Origin: Firmicutes bacterium HGW-Firmicutes-4
GTDB lineage: Bacteria; Bacillota; Clostridia; Eubacteriales; Eubacteriaceae
Assembly: GCA_002841405.1 (NCBI GenBank)
Contig: PGZR01000001.1
Location: forward strand, 18,501-82,500
Length of the DNA: 64,000 nucleotides
Reading direction: 5' to 3'
Made by a program: the position numbers and the translations under genes. The notes under the pieces are model-generated. The model had not been told where the DNA came from. It saw nothing but the letters and a program-made list of their open reading frames with translations, and did no database searches. Of the stretch, positions 37,301-43,741 are shown piece after piece. Each line of letters starts with the position of its first letter. Position 1 is the first letter of the stretch.

Positions 37301-37514
37301 CCTGGGGATAGGCTCCTGGTCCGGTTTGACTAGTGCCAGTGAGGGTGACCGTTCCGAAAGCTGGATCAACATCGGCCAGGGTAACATTGACGGTAGACCC
37401 ATTTGTTCCTAAACTGTTATTCGCCGTTTGCGCGAAAACCGCGGCCTGGGGTAGGATGGTATTTAATACCAATACCAATGAAAGTACGACTGCCAGGTTC
37501 TTAAATTTTTTCAT
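28359..37514 (-). CDS. Giant secreted InlB-B-type repeat protein (3051 residues)
   Basis: The N-terminus is a Sec signal peptide (KK, then NLAVVLSLVLVLNTILPQAAVFA, cleavage near residue 29). The rest is dozens of divergent repeats of about 70-75 residues with the pattern GTVSGGGTYAYGT...VTLTATPNAGYEFVNWT...TLTANF, as in Listeria-InlB B-repeat / Flg_new surface proteins. Residues about 1567-1590 are an Ala-rich hydrophobic stretch, followed by an acidic region and a DPDPDPDN linker, dividing the protein into halves. No LPXTG, SLH or choline-binding motif is seen; the C-terminus is basic (PHRGRNK). GAGGAGAG precedes ATG. Probably an adhesin or matrix protein. Confidence 0.9.
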   Translation of the reverse strand: MKKFKNLAVVLSLVLVLNTILPQAAVFAQTANNSLGTNGSTVNVTLADVDPAFGTVTLTGTSQTGPGAYPQGSVLKVDAVANPGYAVYLISASMGGLIYETPLTPTTFNLTDDTVISVTFYAVTPPPVSTVEVQVEDLNPTLGNVTFSGANGQTGNGAYPTGSTLNINVTPVNGFKVTSITAAFADGTSQEVDNQPTADFILHDDVIISFSFEGAYNIVVESSDPTRGTVFNESGSYSLLDSIYLYAMPNPGYECNGYYFTDPNNYSSYTPYTQPVNVPVTESGTYQMIFEPTMCSVAVVSDGNGTVTGGGNVANGSKVTLTATPDSGYKFSQWTDQNNAVVGTSATLNIPVTDNITYTASFIPDTVVIQVSGTPTSGGTVSGDGTYVSGATVTLTATPTAGYTFVNWINSESQAVVSKKASYAFTASDATAGIYAAVFQATQIPVKISTIASPAALQTITVTPVSGNYASGTVLALSAGSTDSGVTFSGWYANGILLSKSPAFSYTVTEPVLINAVFGTNWGSVIVLGNPFSSRNVDIEVQPIGTNLSFNGSSDTYDFINWTNSAGKVVSTDPNLTVQVQKGLQTFIANVTPKTFTISVAATPTPGGTAQVTSATSITYGKTATVVATPANGYSFTGWTDGDTGQSVSTDQTYVFEPSKNTRLIANFSQQGYTLSLTANPTNGGTVSSGGTNLVYGQVVNIQASPADGYVFSGWVDGSGNTVSNKPDASITITGNQALTANFSAVQYPITVTPSPATGGTVAGGGTFEDGASVTLTAIPNANYNFIRWTQGDSDLAVSTNPQYTFTASEASQGQYTAVFAPETYLVNISMVAQKSIEDQVSVSPAKDIYSYGTVLNMAANTTNTEILFLGWFEDGKLISKTADFNYTVTQATNLVAVFVTDYGAIITQGDPAAAKKTDILIGPKNTTKTISAETSPNYDFTNWTDAAGIVYPDDTFDVTIGPDLVVTYVAHYTPKTFTVVAAGQTPGGTVSQSQASVLYGQSLTVTATPDMGYTFVSWTDALADPQPGAVLSTDANWILQPDANMSLQANFAPIAYTVGINTAASGGGTAAWTNYPTDGPFYGDVITAVATPDANYVFDGWVNALGDIVSMDSTFDVTVTGNDTLTAQFHTSQNSIGAAANPTTMGTVNGGGTYAYRTQATLTAIPNTGFEFVNWTNNLDDTVITTSELVVNVANDVIYTANFDVLQCPVTLTPVDPGRSVYGSVAMAVYENGVLAPAGTIPEYGDKVVLTATANQTMPNVIFKDYLDSTGTLISYDAVYTIDAITESLAIQYDFVQEYTVTVPVSAEWTDNYQRNLLPGVVPQVTQFPNSGVTGNFKDSITLNYGTVDPNLVFDGWYTDEETPILVSSAPSFNYQLLDSTPLVARLHLKDIGILVENAYVADQTIPGVDLNGGEVSGSGYRNVGESVNISSTVDANYSFENWTQGSTTLSKKTSFNYTVAGQPGIDAPPIQANYSPNACYLTLNVSPKGGGQAAPSGYYPYGTLVTISQGNQAGYAFSHFEDSNGNTLKSVTSNTKAGTLTLYMTGNTTVVAVYKESSGSEAQRIVKIAAAAATAAAIAAGIAAAIYFGGDELLADGALDLAEVALEDLGEVAGGVVDHNPPDPDPDPDNPDDKTDILITAAASPVDAGTAIGGETYRVGEMAVLKATANPGWVFENWSSEGAVVIDDPEAKSISFLVDEADEGSVLTAHFKQEFTITTSATPEIGGTITPTEKVVSGKTAIVTATPNEGYLFNGWYENGVQVSTEESYTLEAVAADHNLTAQFEAGFEVTLIADPVAMDTLVTFTGNGLSKAGEHTITAALLGAEAENYVFNGWYVNLTDPAPVSADETYTFNITADTSYIASYSEQYTITTSATPAEGGTVTPTEQVIAGGTATVTATANEGYLFDGWYENGVQVSTEETYTLEAVAADHSLTAQFEAGFNVTLTADPVAMDTLVTFTGNGLSQTGEHTITATLIDTETENYVFNGWYVNLADLEPVSTEESYTFNLTADTSYIASYSEQYTITTSATPEEGGTVSPSQQVTVGNDATVTATPNEGYVFDGWYEGEAQVSEDESYTLTAVAADHSLTAQFELGANVALTADPTTMESLVTLTGNGLSQMGEHTITATLDDAETDNYIFKGWFSALTDDVPASTSETYTFDLTADVSYIASYQENAFTVTAKSADETQGTVTQTGTSPYKLSDSVTVSAVIEKGYSFANWTDENSAVVTKTADYTFDVTENTTLTANFEAEPAVTIQVQCDYVEGGTVTSDDKDIPETGLVITNGESVTLKAEEKKGYEFEGWYENGKEVEKKDAYTFTAAKDRTLVAAFSHKGIMALAFPDPLEGGRVYKVYQTSETKDEFYLNAVPFTGYEFVGWYDIAGIKVCDTPEYDFVAYYSRVLFAKFKLEQVAVNVGITPDGGGTVSGTGTYDYGTAVTLTATPEEGYIFNGFMDATGNRLSSDAVYVFTLRAEADLTASFSPQTYTMTTTVNDPALGTVANSDSDEVYPAGAVVSLKASPASGSQFVGWFENGQCVSQTPNYSFTATADRNLEADFSNEEFVLTLMADPVTGGTLSGEGGYNPSSEADQASIAAVALPGYSFTAWMDADTGEQVSTLSSDAITLTKDTNLTAVFTPNVYQVELTVGDGGNAAGNGYYNFGDTVNLSATAKDGYSFAGWMITDAQGTQSCISSDGDYTFTLNEDWINLAPITISATFKNTKGALIIPLAEEYLRGNIARGYHLDATAGNQTTVEAIPGYGYEFTNWTDVKGNVVSPEAVYTFTVTGDTVLIAHFKSNATVKLSVTEQSVLQGKALLVGDLIAGEKTVESGQYVMAYAVAYPGYKFLHWVNQNGLKLSNARSYPFRIYEDTTLTAVFEKTTHDISANVDPHGAGYITGQQTYAYGDTATLTAIPTELGYIFGYWSDENGRIKGAISPVFKTTVNGSKTYTAHFVQGKYSITAKAVPEQGGTVSGGGSFGQEEAVTLMAVANTGYQFDGWFVGGTSVSTAASWAFDATESIDAEAHFSTIPLSDSDGPSRPHPGLPHRGRNK
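30990..32372 (-). repeat. Three tandem 459-462 bp supra-repeats inside the giant gene
   Basis: Copies begin at the codons of QEFTITTSATP (near 32372), EQYTITTSATP (31910) and EQYTITTSATP (31448). Each encodes two InlB-type modules ending in SYIASYSE or SYIASYQE. Copies are much more alike than other repeats in the gene, which indicates recent duplication. Confidence 0.85.
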
Positions 37515-37880
37515 TTTCTCTCCTCTGTTTCCGATGGACTGATTTGGGGGATAACATGACTGAAATTAAACGTTTCTTTTTTCTGCCTTTTCATTCTTTG
37601 TTAGCGACTTGGTCAAGACCATAAGCAGAGGTGTTCACCCTGCCAGATCAATTTTATTCACAAATTTTCTTACCCGGTTTTAAATACTGGAAACACCGTA
37701 AATCAATAGACTGTATAAATCTGCAAAAGACAGCTTATCTTTATTTCATCGACATAACGATACCTTTGCTTAAGTGTTTTACTGCCTATTTAAATAATAT
37801 TGAACTTCTTGTCTACAATTATTCCTCTGCACCCGATCGCTACATCGATCAATCTCTTTAATAAAAAGTCGTTGCGCAAA
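37515..37880. other. Upstream region of the giant repeat gene, no convincing gene
   Basis: Two small adjacent hairpins lie about 95-130 bp upstream of the giant gene: TGGTC-AA-GACCA (37610-37621) and GCAGAGGTG/CACCCTGC (about 37624-37642). The rest is AT-rich. The 76-codon plus-strand frame here has no ribosome binding site of note or family resemblance. I could not match the leader to a known riboswitch. Confidence 0.4.
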
Positions 37881-37922
37881 TACAAATAGCCACCTCTCAT
37901 TTCTGATCGGTGGCTATTTGTA
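37881..37922. terminator. Terminator hairpin after the APC permease
   Basis: TACAAATAGCCACC and GGTGGCTATTTGTA are perfect inverted 14-mers with a 14-nt loop, just downstream of the permease stop. The T-run is weak. Confidence 0.7.
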
Positions 37923-37963
37923 TTAAATATAATACTGATATGATGCTTTCGGAACATTCTAGA

Positions 37964-39388
37964 CTAACGGGGTTCGATGATCACATTCGTATTTTTAATT
38001 CCCATTCCAGCTTCTGTTTGTGATCTTAAATTCATTTCATGAACATCTGCTGTTTCGAACAACGATACTTTTTTAATCACTTTTACCCAGATCACTGAGT
38101 AGGCAATCAGTACGGCAAACAATCCAAAGAATATTTTGTAGACCAGAATTCTGGCATCACCTTCGGCAATATGCCAGATCATATAGACGTTACCAACGAT
38201 ACATAGAATCTGCGGTATCCCAAAGAGGGTCAACTTTTTATTGCGACCAGGCATGTCTGGATATTTTTTTCGCAGTACCAGCACTGAAATATTGACAAGA
38301 ATATATGAGGTCAACCAGAAACATGATGCCGCCAGCAGAATCGTCGCCAACCCTGAAGACTCGGTAAATCCGGTCACCATCATCGCCAGATCGCCAACAA
38401 AAATCAGTACCAGACCAGCTACAGGGATATTGTTTTTATTCTTTTTGACAAAAATTTTCGGCATCATATCATCTTGCGCCATTCCCGACAGAATTTTACT
38501 CACACTGCCCAGTACCGTATTGGCGGTACTGATACCAGCCAACAGGGTCACAATCCCCATCCAATAAAGACCAATATCGCCCAACAGGTTTTCGGCAAAT
38601 AACATATGCGGCATCGGCGAACTTGCCAGGGCTTCCAGAGTCACATAATGAGTCATCCCGACACCAAGCATGGCTTGAACAGCAAACAGTAAGATCAGGC
38701 CAAGAATCATTGACAGAGTCACATCACGTTTTGGGTTTTTCAAATCTTTGGCCATTGGGATAACAAATTCAATTCCAATGAACAACCAAAATGCCAAAGC
38801 TGCCAGAGAAGCATAACCACTGATCCCGGTCACCGGCGGTGGGGTTTGTTGAGCGGCTGTAATCACTGTCCCGGTCCCCAGATTAAAGAAACTGATAATT
38901 CCCAGAGCAATCAATGAACCAATTAGTAATACAACCACCACATTCTGAACCTTGGCAAAAATATCCACACCATTGTAATTAACAAAAAATAAAATAGCCA
39001 GTAACAAAACACTGATAATGGGTGCTGGGATCATCGGCAAAAAGATCTGATTGATCACCATCCCGCACATCGCCATTTCTACCGATGATGCCAGAATCAT
39101 GGTAATTACATAGGCTGACAAGTTAGAAATAATCGAAGCCACTGGACCAAGTCCCGCCAGCGTATACTGGCCAAGGCCACCTTCCACATCTGGCATAATC
39201 GCATGAAGTTCGCCAAATGTCAGTGATAGCATCACATTCAAAAAAAGTACAATGCCTAACGAAATAATAAATCCAGAACCTGCTAAACCCATTCCCTGAC
39301 CCAGTAACAGCAAACAGCTTGTTGCGACAATCAGACCAACACAGACCGATACCGCAGAGCCTAAACCTAATTTTTTTTGATTCTCCAT
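37964..39388 (-). CDS. APC-superfamily amino acid permease
   Basis: 474 residues with about twelve hydrophobic helices, starting LGLGSAVSVCVGLIVATS; motifs GLGQYTLAGLGPVAS and AFWLFIGIEFVIPMAKDLKNPKRD are typical of amino acid-polyamine-organocation permeases. The ligand cannot be read from the sequence. AGAAGGAGATTATT precedes ATG. The 5' region carries hairpins ending in a terminator-like structure, so expression may be controlled by attenuation. Confidence 0.88.
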   Translation of the reverse strand: MENQKKLGLGSAVSVCVGLIVATSCLLLLGQGMGLAGSGFIISLGIVLFLNVMLSLTFGELHAIMPDVEGGLGQYTLAGLGPVASIISNLSAYVITMILASSVEMAMCGMVINQIFLPMIPAPIISVLLLAILFFVNYNGVDIFAKVQNVVVVLLIGSLIALGIISFFNLGTGTVITAAQQTPPPVTGISGYASLAALAFWLFIGIEFVIPMAKDLKNPKRDVTLSMILGLILLFAVQAMLGVGMTHYVTLEALASSPMPHMLFAENLLGDIGLYWMGIVTLLAGISTANTVLGSVSKILSGMAQDDMMPKIFVKKNKNNIPVAGLVLIFVGDLAMMVTGFTESSGLATILLAASCFWLTSYILVNISVLVLRKKYPDMPGRNKKLTLFGIPQILCIVGNVYMIWHIAEGDARILVYKIFFGLFAVLIAYSVIWVKVIKKVSLFETADVHEMNLRSQTEAGMGIKNTNVIIEPR

Positions 39389-39466
39389 AATAATCTCCTT
39401 CTAATGTTTCTTCGCACTTTACTTCTTCATTGAAAAAAGTGCCTTGATGGTGTTCTATTAACTATA

Positions 39467-39621
39467 TAAAAAGATGCTCAAATATCACATCTGGATATCT
39501 GAGCATCTTTGCTCCCATTTTTATTCAGCTAGCACGATCCTAAAATATGATGAGAAACACCTATTTGTATTTCTCATCACTGCCCGGAAAACCGCCGCCC
39601 ACACGCAAGCTTAGTTTTCCG
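39467..39621 (-). promoter_or_regulatory. Structured leader with terminator/attenuator upstream of the APC permease
   Basis: In minus-strand order: hairpin CGGAAAAC/GTTTTCCG (39621-39585), hairpin TGATGAGAAA/TTTCTCATCA (39579-39548), and a long hairpin AAGATGCTCAGATATC/GATATTTGAGCATCTT (about 39509-39471, one mismatch) followed by TTTTTAT. GAGC about 10 nt before GCTC on the 5' arm offers an alternative, mutually exclusive fold. No T-box or other riboswitch signature was recognised. Confidence 0.55.
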
Positions 39622-39622
39622 A

Positions 39623-39681
39623 TAAAAATAAAAAGACAAGACAGTTGATTCCCCAATGGAAAATCAGACTGCTTTGTCTTT
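39623..39681 (-). terminator. Terminator of the small lipoprotein gene
   Basis: Minus strand AAAGACAAAGCAGTCTGATT pairs imperfectly with AATCAACTGTCTTGTCTTT and is followed by TTTATTTTTAT. Confidence 0.75.
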
Positions 39682-39753
39682 CTGATATTACTATACTCTA
39701 TTTTGTTTGGCTTTTATTGTAAAAATCGGAACACATTAAAAAATTTGCACTTT

Positions 39754-40284
39754 TTATTCAATCGGAATCCTAATCTGTGCAATCTCTCTTCCCTTTCCTC
39801 TGATAAAGGTAACGTTGAGATTTTTACTATCTGTTTCCAGGCCATAGGCAATGCTGGCTGAGCAGCTGGCGCCAATGGGTGTTTCCTGAATCATCCGGTT
39901 GGGATCTTTGATATTATATGTCTCCAGAATATTACCTTCCTCATCTGTTACGACAAAGTCTCCCTGGGCTAAAAAGAACTCCATATTATTTCTTTTTTCA
40001 TAACTGATATTTTCGTAGCTGAAATCCAGAAACACCACCTGTTTAGGATCAGACGCTGAGTTTGCATTTCTTTCTGGGGTTGATCTTGCCCCGTTAATGG
40101 TGAGACTATAATCGCCATTGACTGTGGTTACCAAAAAAGGCTCATTTAAGACCATTTCCGGCAATTTCTTTGCAGTACTTGGGATATCATTCCCTTGATT
40201 ATTGAAGGACGCTTCTATTCCACAGCCGGTGAATTCGAAAACCACTAAACCTAAAACCAGAAGCATTATACCTATTTTTTTCAT
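39754..40284 (-). CDS. Small lipoprotein, DUF4352-like
   Basis: 176 residues: MKKIGIMLLVLGLVVFEFTGC, a type II signal with lipobox FTGC, a short linker, then one beta-rich domain with FLDFSYENISYEKRNNMEFFLAQGDFVVTDEEGN. This resembles the DUF4352 immunoglobulin-like fold. Function unknown; exposed on the outer face of the membrane. GGAGGTCGAGA precedes ATG. It stands alone with its own terminator. Confidence 0.75.
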   Translation of the reverse strand: MKKIGIMLLVLGLVVFEFTGCGIEASFNNQGNDIPSTAKKLPEMVLNEPFLVTTVNGDYSLTINGARSTPERNANSASDPKQVVFLDFSYENISYEKRNNMEFFLAQGDFVVTDEEGNILETYNIKDPNRMIQETPIGASCSASIAYGLETDSKNLNVTFIRGKGREIAQIRIPIE

Positions 40285-40367
40285 TCTCGACCTCCGTATG
40301 CCTAAATTATAGCCCCGTTGAAAGCGGAAGGCAAGGAGAAAACAGTCATTGCTACGGCGCTGAAACT

Positions 40368-40417
40368 AAAAAATCACCCTTAGCAACGATGATTTTTCGT
40401 AATCCAGGGTGATTTTA
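40368..40417 (-). terminator. Terminator at the end of the minus-strand methyltransferase operon
   Basis: Minus strand AAAATCACCCT pairs with AGGGTGATTTT and is followed by TTAGTTT, about 40 bp after the methyl-THF methyltransferase stop. Confidence 0.75.
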
Positions 40418-40455
40418 TTTTTCATTCCATTGAGTGCTTTATTTGTTATCTTGTC

Positions 40456-41262
40456 TTACTTTGGCATCGCACCGATTTTGCCAGCCCGGTAGGCCTTACT
40501 GTATTTTCGGCAATGTTTATCATGACCCAACAAAGCTTCAGTAGCAAAAATGGTTCCCATCATGTCACGATTCATGGGATCCATCACAGCTGAATCCATA
40601 CCGGCCTGAATGGCAAACGCCATGGCATTTTTATTGATCAGTGCACGGACGGGTAAGCCAAAAGAAATATTGCTGATGGCACCGGTCACATGAATGGTCG
40701 GGTATAGCGCTTTGATGGCAGCAATTTCTGCAACAAAATTTAATAAGGATTGATTGTCGGTTGACAATGCCATTACACAGGGGTCAATATGCATCCGATC
40801 CGGATTAATACCATATTTAGCGGCTTTTTCAACCATGCTTTTGGTAATGTCCAGCTTTGTCTGCAAATCAGTAGGAATTCCGTTATTATCGCAGGTCAGT
40901 CCCACCACTTCCCAGCTATTGCCTTCCATTAACGGTAGCAGTACCTCACATTTTTCGCCTTCTTCAGAGATGGAATTAAGCATCCCTGGTTTGTTGGCAT
41001 ATTTTATAACCGCCTCAATCACCCGGGGATTGGGACTATCAATACATAAGGGTGTATCGGTGGCATCCTGCACCACTTCCATCAACCATTTAAGGGTTTC
41101 GATTTCGTATTCCGGGGCCGTGCTGGCACACACGTCGATAAAATCTGCTCCGGCCTCGGTCTGTTTTACGGCCCGATCGGCGATAAAGGCCGCATCTCTT
41201 TTTTCAATGGCTTCCTTCACAGCGGGAATGGTGCCATTAATTTTTTCTCCAATAATAATCAT
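40456..41262 (-). CDS. Methyltetrahydrofolate:corrinoid methyltransferase (MtgA-like)
   Basis: 268 residues forming one pterin-binding TIM barrel: IIGEKINGTIPAVKEAI, GADFIDVCAS, PLCIDSPNP, NSISEE, and the distinctive THVTGAISNISFGLPVRALIN with MDPMNRDMM at the end, shared with AcsE, MtgA and MetH pterin domains. It moves methyl groups between a methyl-corrinoid protein and tetrahydrofolate. Here it would take the methyl from the MttC-like protein (44728-45351) into the Wood-Ljungdahl pathway. AAGGAGATACAG precedes ATG. Final gene of the cluster. Confidence 0.93.
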   Translation of the reverse strand: MIIIGEKINGTIPAVKEAIEKRDAAFIADRAVKQTEAGADFIDVCASTAPEYEIETLKWLMEVVQDATDTPLCIDSPNPRVIEAVIKYANKPGMLNSISEEGEKCEVLLPLMEGNSWEVVGLTCDNNGIPTDLQTKLDITKSMVEKAAKYGINPDRMHIDPCVMALSTDNQSLLNFVAEIAAIKALYPTIHVTGAISNISFGLPVRALINKNAMAFAIQAGMDSAVMDPMNRDMMGTIFATEALLGHDKHCRKYSKAYRAGKIGAMPK

Positions 41263-41315
41263 CTGTATCTCCTTGTCTTTGTTTATCCAAATCTCTCTTC
41301 GCTTAAATTTTGGTT

Positions 41316-42233
41316 TTAAATACTCACCGGAGTATCTCCCAAATACTTTTTCCAGAGTTTGAGCAAATCGCTGATCATCCGGATTCCCACCGCTGAAATC
41401 AGTACAATTTCTGTTTGTTCAACGGGTTTCGTCCAGGGCTTCAGTACCGCCAACTTATTGACGCAACTCACTTCAAAAATACCCTGATCAGTTTTAACAA
41501 AACCTTTGATCCGATGAGTCGAACCTTTGATTTCATTTATAAATTGCTCAAATATATCTAAGTCGAGGACGGCTTCTGTTTTTAAAATACAGCTATGGGG
41601 ACGACTTTCCCAGGTGTTTTCCGAAGGCCTGGCTACTAATTCTGCGCTTTTCATCGTCTTCACCAGCTCAGCCAAAGGCACCTCGCAAAAAGAGGTCGGA
41701 TAGATCTCCGCCGCCGAATTGATACTCTGAATTTTTTCCGCAATTGCCTGAAGGGTTTCGGCATTTTGCAGATCGGCTTTATTGATAATGACCTTGCTGG
41801 CATAGATGATCTGTTTTTCCAGTGCGGCGATCACTTCAAACTGTTTGAGAAAATAAACCCCATCCACAATACAGATGGAACCGGCATAATCATAGGCTTT
41901 ACCCGAAATTTTTGTCACCGTCTCGAGGATAACCCCCATATTGGAAGGATCTGCCACCCCAGAAGATTCCACAAACACCACTTCCAATGGATGATTTAAA
42001 AATTCCGCCAGGCCTTTGATGAAATTTTCTTTGAGACAGGCACAGAAAACCGAACCATTATTTAATTCAATCAGATCAAAATCTTCGGTTTTGATCAATT
42101 GTCCATCAATCCCAGTCTCCCCAAATTCATTCATCAGAACGCCGATTTTTCGACCTTCATATTCACGTAAAAGTTTTTTCAACAGCGTGGTTTTTCCGGC
42201 ACCCAAAAATCCGGTCAATAAGATCAGCTTCAT
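41316..42233 (-). CDS. CobW/P47K-family GTPase
   Basis: About 305 residues. P-loop GFLGAGKTTLLKKLL, Walker B-like VVFVESSGVADPS, NKADL guanine specificity motif, and a C-terminal CobW domain. The metal-binding CXCC motif of the family is altered to SVFCACLKEN, i.e. CXC with no third cysteine adjacent. The start is ATG 42233 after GAGGAGAAAGAGA. CobW proteins are metallochaperones; one in a methyltransferase cluster suggests delivery of zinc or a role with cobalamin. The metal is not shown. Confidence 0.88.
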   Translation of the reverse strand: MKLILLTGFLGAGKTTLLKKLLREYEGRKIGVLMNEFGETGIDGQLIKTEDFDLIELNNGSVFCACLKENFIKGLAEFLNHPLEVVFVESSGVADPSNMGVILETVTKISGKAYDYAGSICIVDGVYFLKQFEVIAALEKQIIYASKVIINKADLQNAETLQAIAEKIQSINSAAEIYPTSFCEVPLAELVKTMKSAELVARPSENTWESRPHSCILKTEAVLDLDIFEQFINEIKGSTHRIKGFVKTDQGIFEVSCVNKLAVLKPWTKPVEQTEIVLISAVGIRMISDLLKLWKKYLGDTPVSI

Positions 42234-42296
42234 TCTCTTTCTCCTCAACAGTCATCAGAAAAGCAGCGTTTGCTTTCGATTCAATCGCAATTTTGA

Positions 42297-43646
42297 TTAT
42301 AGATATTGTTTCACTGCTTCAATTAATTCCTGCTTGCTGGGAATAATCGATGACCACTGCAGTTTCCCATTTATATAAGTGGAAGGCAAATGTTGAACCC
42401 CCATTTTTTTGGTTCGGGCAATATCCACTTTATTGGTATATTTATATTCTTTAATCTCAATCTGATCGCCAAACTCTTCTTCAGCCAGGTAGATGCCCTT
42501 GACCATGTAGGTACAGGCCGCACATGTGGCTGAGTCCAGGGTAAAGATTTCAATCAGGGGTTTCACCAGTTTGTCATAATCCGGCAGTTCCACTGGGATA
42601 TCTTCATCGACGGCCTCATAGTTTTCGATCATTTTTCGGACTGTTTCGGTTTGCTTAATCGCCTGAACGGTGGCCACGGTATTATCGATGGGAACATTGT
42701 AAGGCATGTCACAACCGGGGCTGACAATCAGATTATGATGGTCAATCTGATCTAACATCTCAACAACAAATTTCATATTGTCCTGCTGATTACCGAACAG
42801 CAACGTGGTTGTCAGGGGGATATTTCCACCGATGGTGATATTATACTGATCCGTGATTTTTTTGGCTTCGTAAATATTGACATTCTCATCAATGGAGATT
42901 CCGTCGGGATTGGTTCGGCACATCACCTCCATCTGAACCGTCGCATCGCCGCAAACAAAGAAACTGCTTAATGCCCCTTTGCTGCGGATAAAATCAAAGG
43001 CTGCCTGGAAGGGTTCCAGAAATAGTGCCTCAATTGATTTCGGTGAAATCTGGCTGATCAGCGGATCCACCAGGGCGATCACATCCATGCCCGCATCGAT
43101 GTAGTAGGAGGACATGGCATTACAGACTTCCACGCAGAATCCCACCAGTTCTTTGACAAACTCCGGATACATCACAATGTCCATAAAGAACTCGCTGCCG
43201 CGGATGTGGGAGGCCAGGGTGACCGGTCCGCAAATCAGACCATACAGGGCGGTATCTTCCCCGACCGCCGCTTTCACCCGTTTCATCACATCCACCACCA
43301 TCGGTATGCGACCTTCGGTAATTTTGGGAATCTTGCATTTACAAGGTACCTTCAACTCACCGGCATAGGGATGACTCATCACCGATGGTGGATTATCTTC
43401 GGCCCATAACAACTCACAACCGAGAATCTCAGCTTCAATTTGAAGATCGAAGATCACCGGCATCCCATCCGGGGTATAAAGCTTATGAACTTCCATTAGT
43501 GAATCAAATAATTTATCACCGTCGGTTAATACTTCCCGGGCGGTATAACCTTTCAGAAAACCTGCATGGACTCCACTGAAAGGAACCCAAGGTACCTCGT
43601 CAACCATTTCGTGTCTTAATGTCTTTATAATTAGATCTTTTCCCAT
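42297..43646 (-). CDS. UroD-type methyltransferase fused to a thioredoxin-like domain
   Basis: 449 residues. The first 360 are a uroporphyrinogen-decarboxylase fold of the MtaA/CmuA methyltransferase type (FSGVHAGFLKGYTAREVLTDGDKLFDS; AGMDVIALVDPLISQISP; FVCGDA; VSPGCDMPYNVP). Residues about 365-449 are thioredoxin-like: DSATCAACTYM gives a CXXC pair (about 375 and 378), and HLPSTYINGKLQW supplies the cis-Pro. Such enzymes transfer methyl from corrinoid to a thiol or pterin; the fused redox domain suggests a thiol acceptor or reductive control. Its exact role beside the methyl-THF methyltransferase is unclear. Confidence 0.85.
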   Translation of the reverse strand: MGKDLIIKTLRHEMVDEVPWVPFSGVHAGFLKGYTAREVLTDGDKLFDSLMEVHKLYTPDGMPVIFDLQIEAEILGCELLWAEDNPPSVMSHPYAGELKVPCKCKIPKITEGRIPMVVDVMKRVKAAVGEDTALYGLICGPVTLASHIRGSEFFMDIVMYPEFVKELVGFCVEVCNAMSSYYIDAGMDVIALVDPLISQISPKSIEALFLEPFQAAFDFIRSKGALSSFFVCGDATVQMEVMCRTNPDGISIDENVNIYEAKKITDQYNITIGGNIPLTTTLLFGNQQDNMKFVVEMLDQIDHHNLIVSPGCDMPYNVPIDNTVATVQAIKQTETVRKMIENYEAVDEDIPVELPDYDKLVKPLIEIFTLDSATCAACTYMVKGIYLAEEEFGDQIEIKEYKYTNKVDIARTKKMGVQHLPSTYINGKLQWSSIIPSKQELIEAVKQYL

Positions 43647-43741
43647 TTCTTACCTCTTTTAGTTCTAAATTTGTTTTTCATTGTCTAAATACTACGCAGC
43701 AATTAATAATGCTGGCCGAAATTCTTAACAAAGTCGCTATT

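Noticed and set aside
28359..37514. Dense repeated sequence that might suggest a CRISPR array or other DNA repeat
   Set aside because: The repeats are in-frame protein modules of about 210-225 bp and 460 bp with codon variation; there are no short identical repeats with uniform spacers.
37565..37680. c-di-GMP riboswitch upstream of the giant surface protein
   Set aside because: Small hairpins are present but none of the conserved GEMM-I or GEMM-II segments could be found.
37631..37861. 76-codon plus-strand open frame upstream of the giant gene
   Set aside because: AT-rich, no good ribosome binding site, no family-like sequence, and it overlaps the leader of the minus-strand gene.
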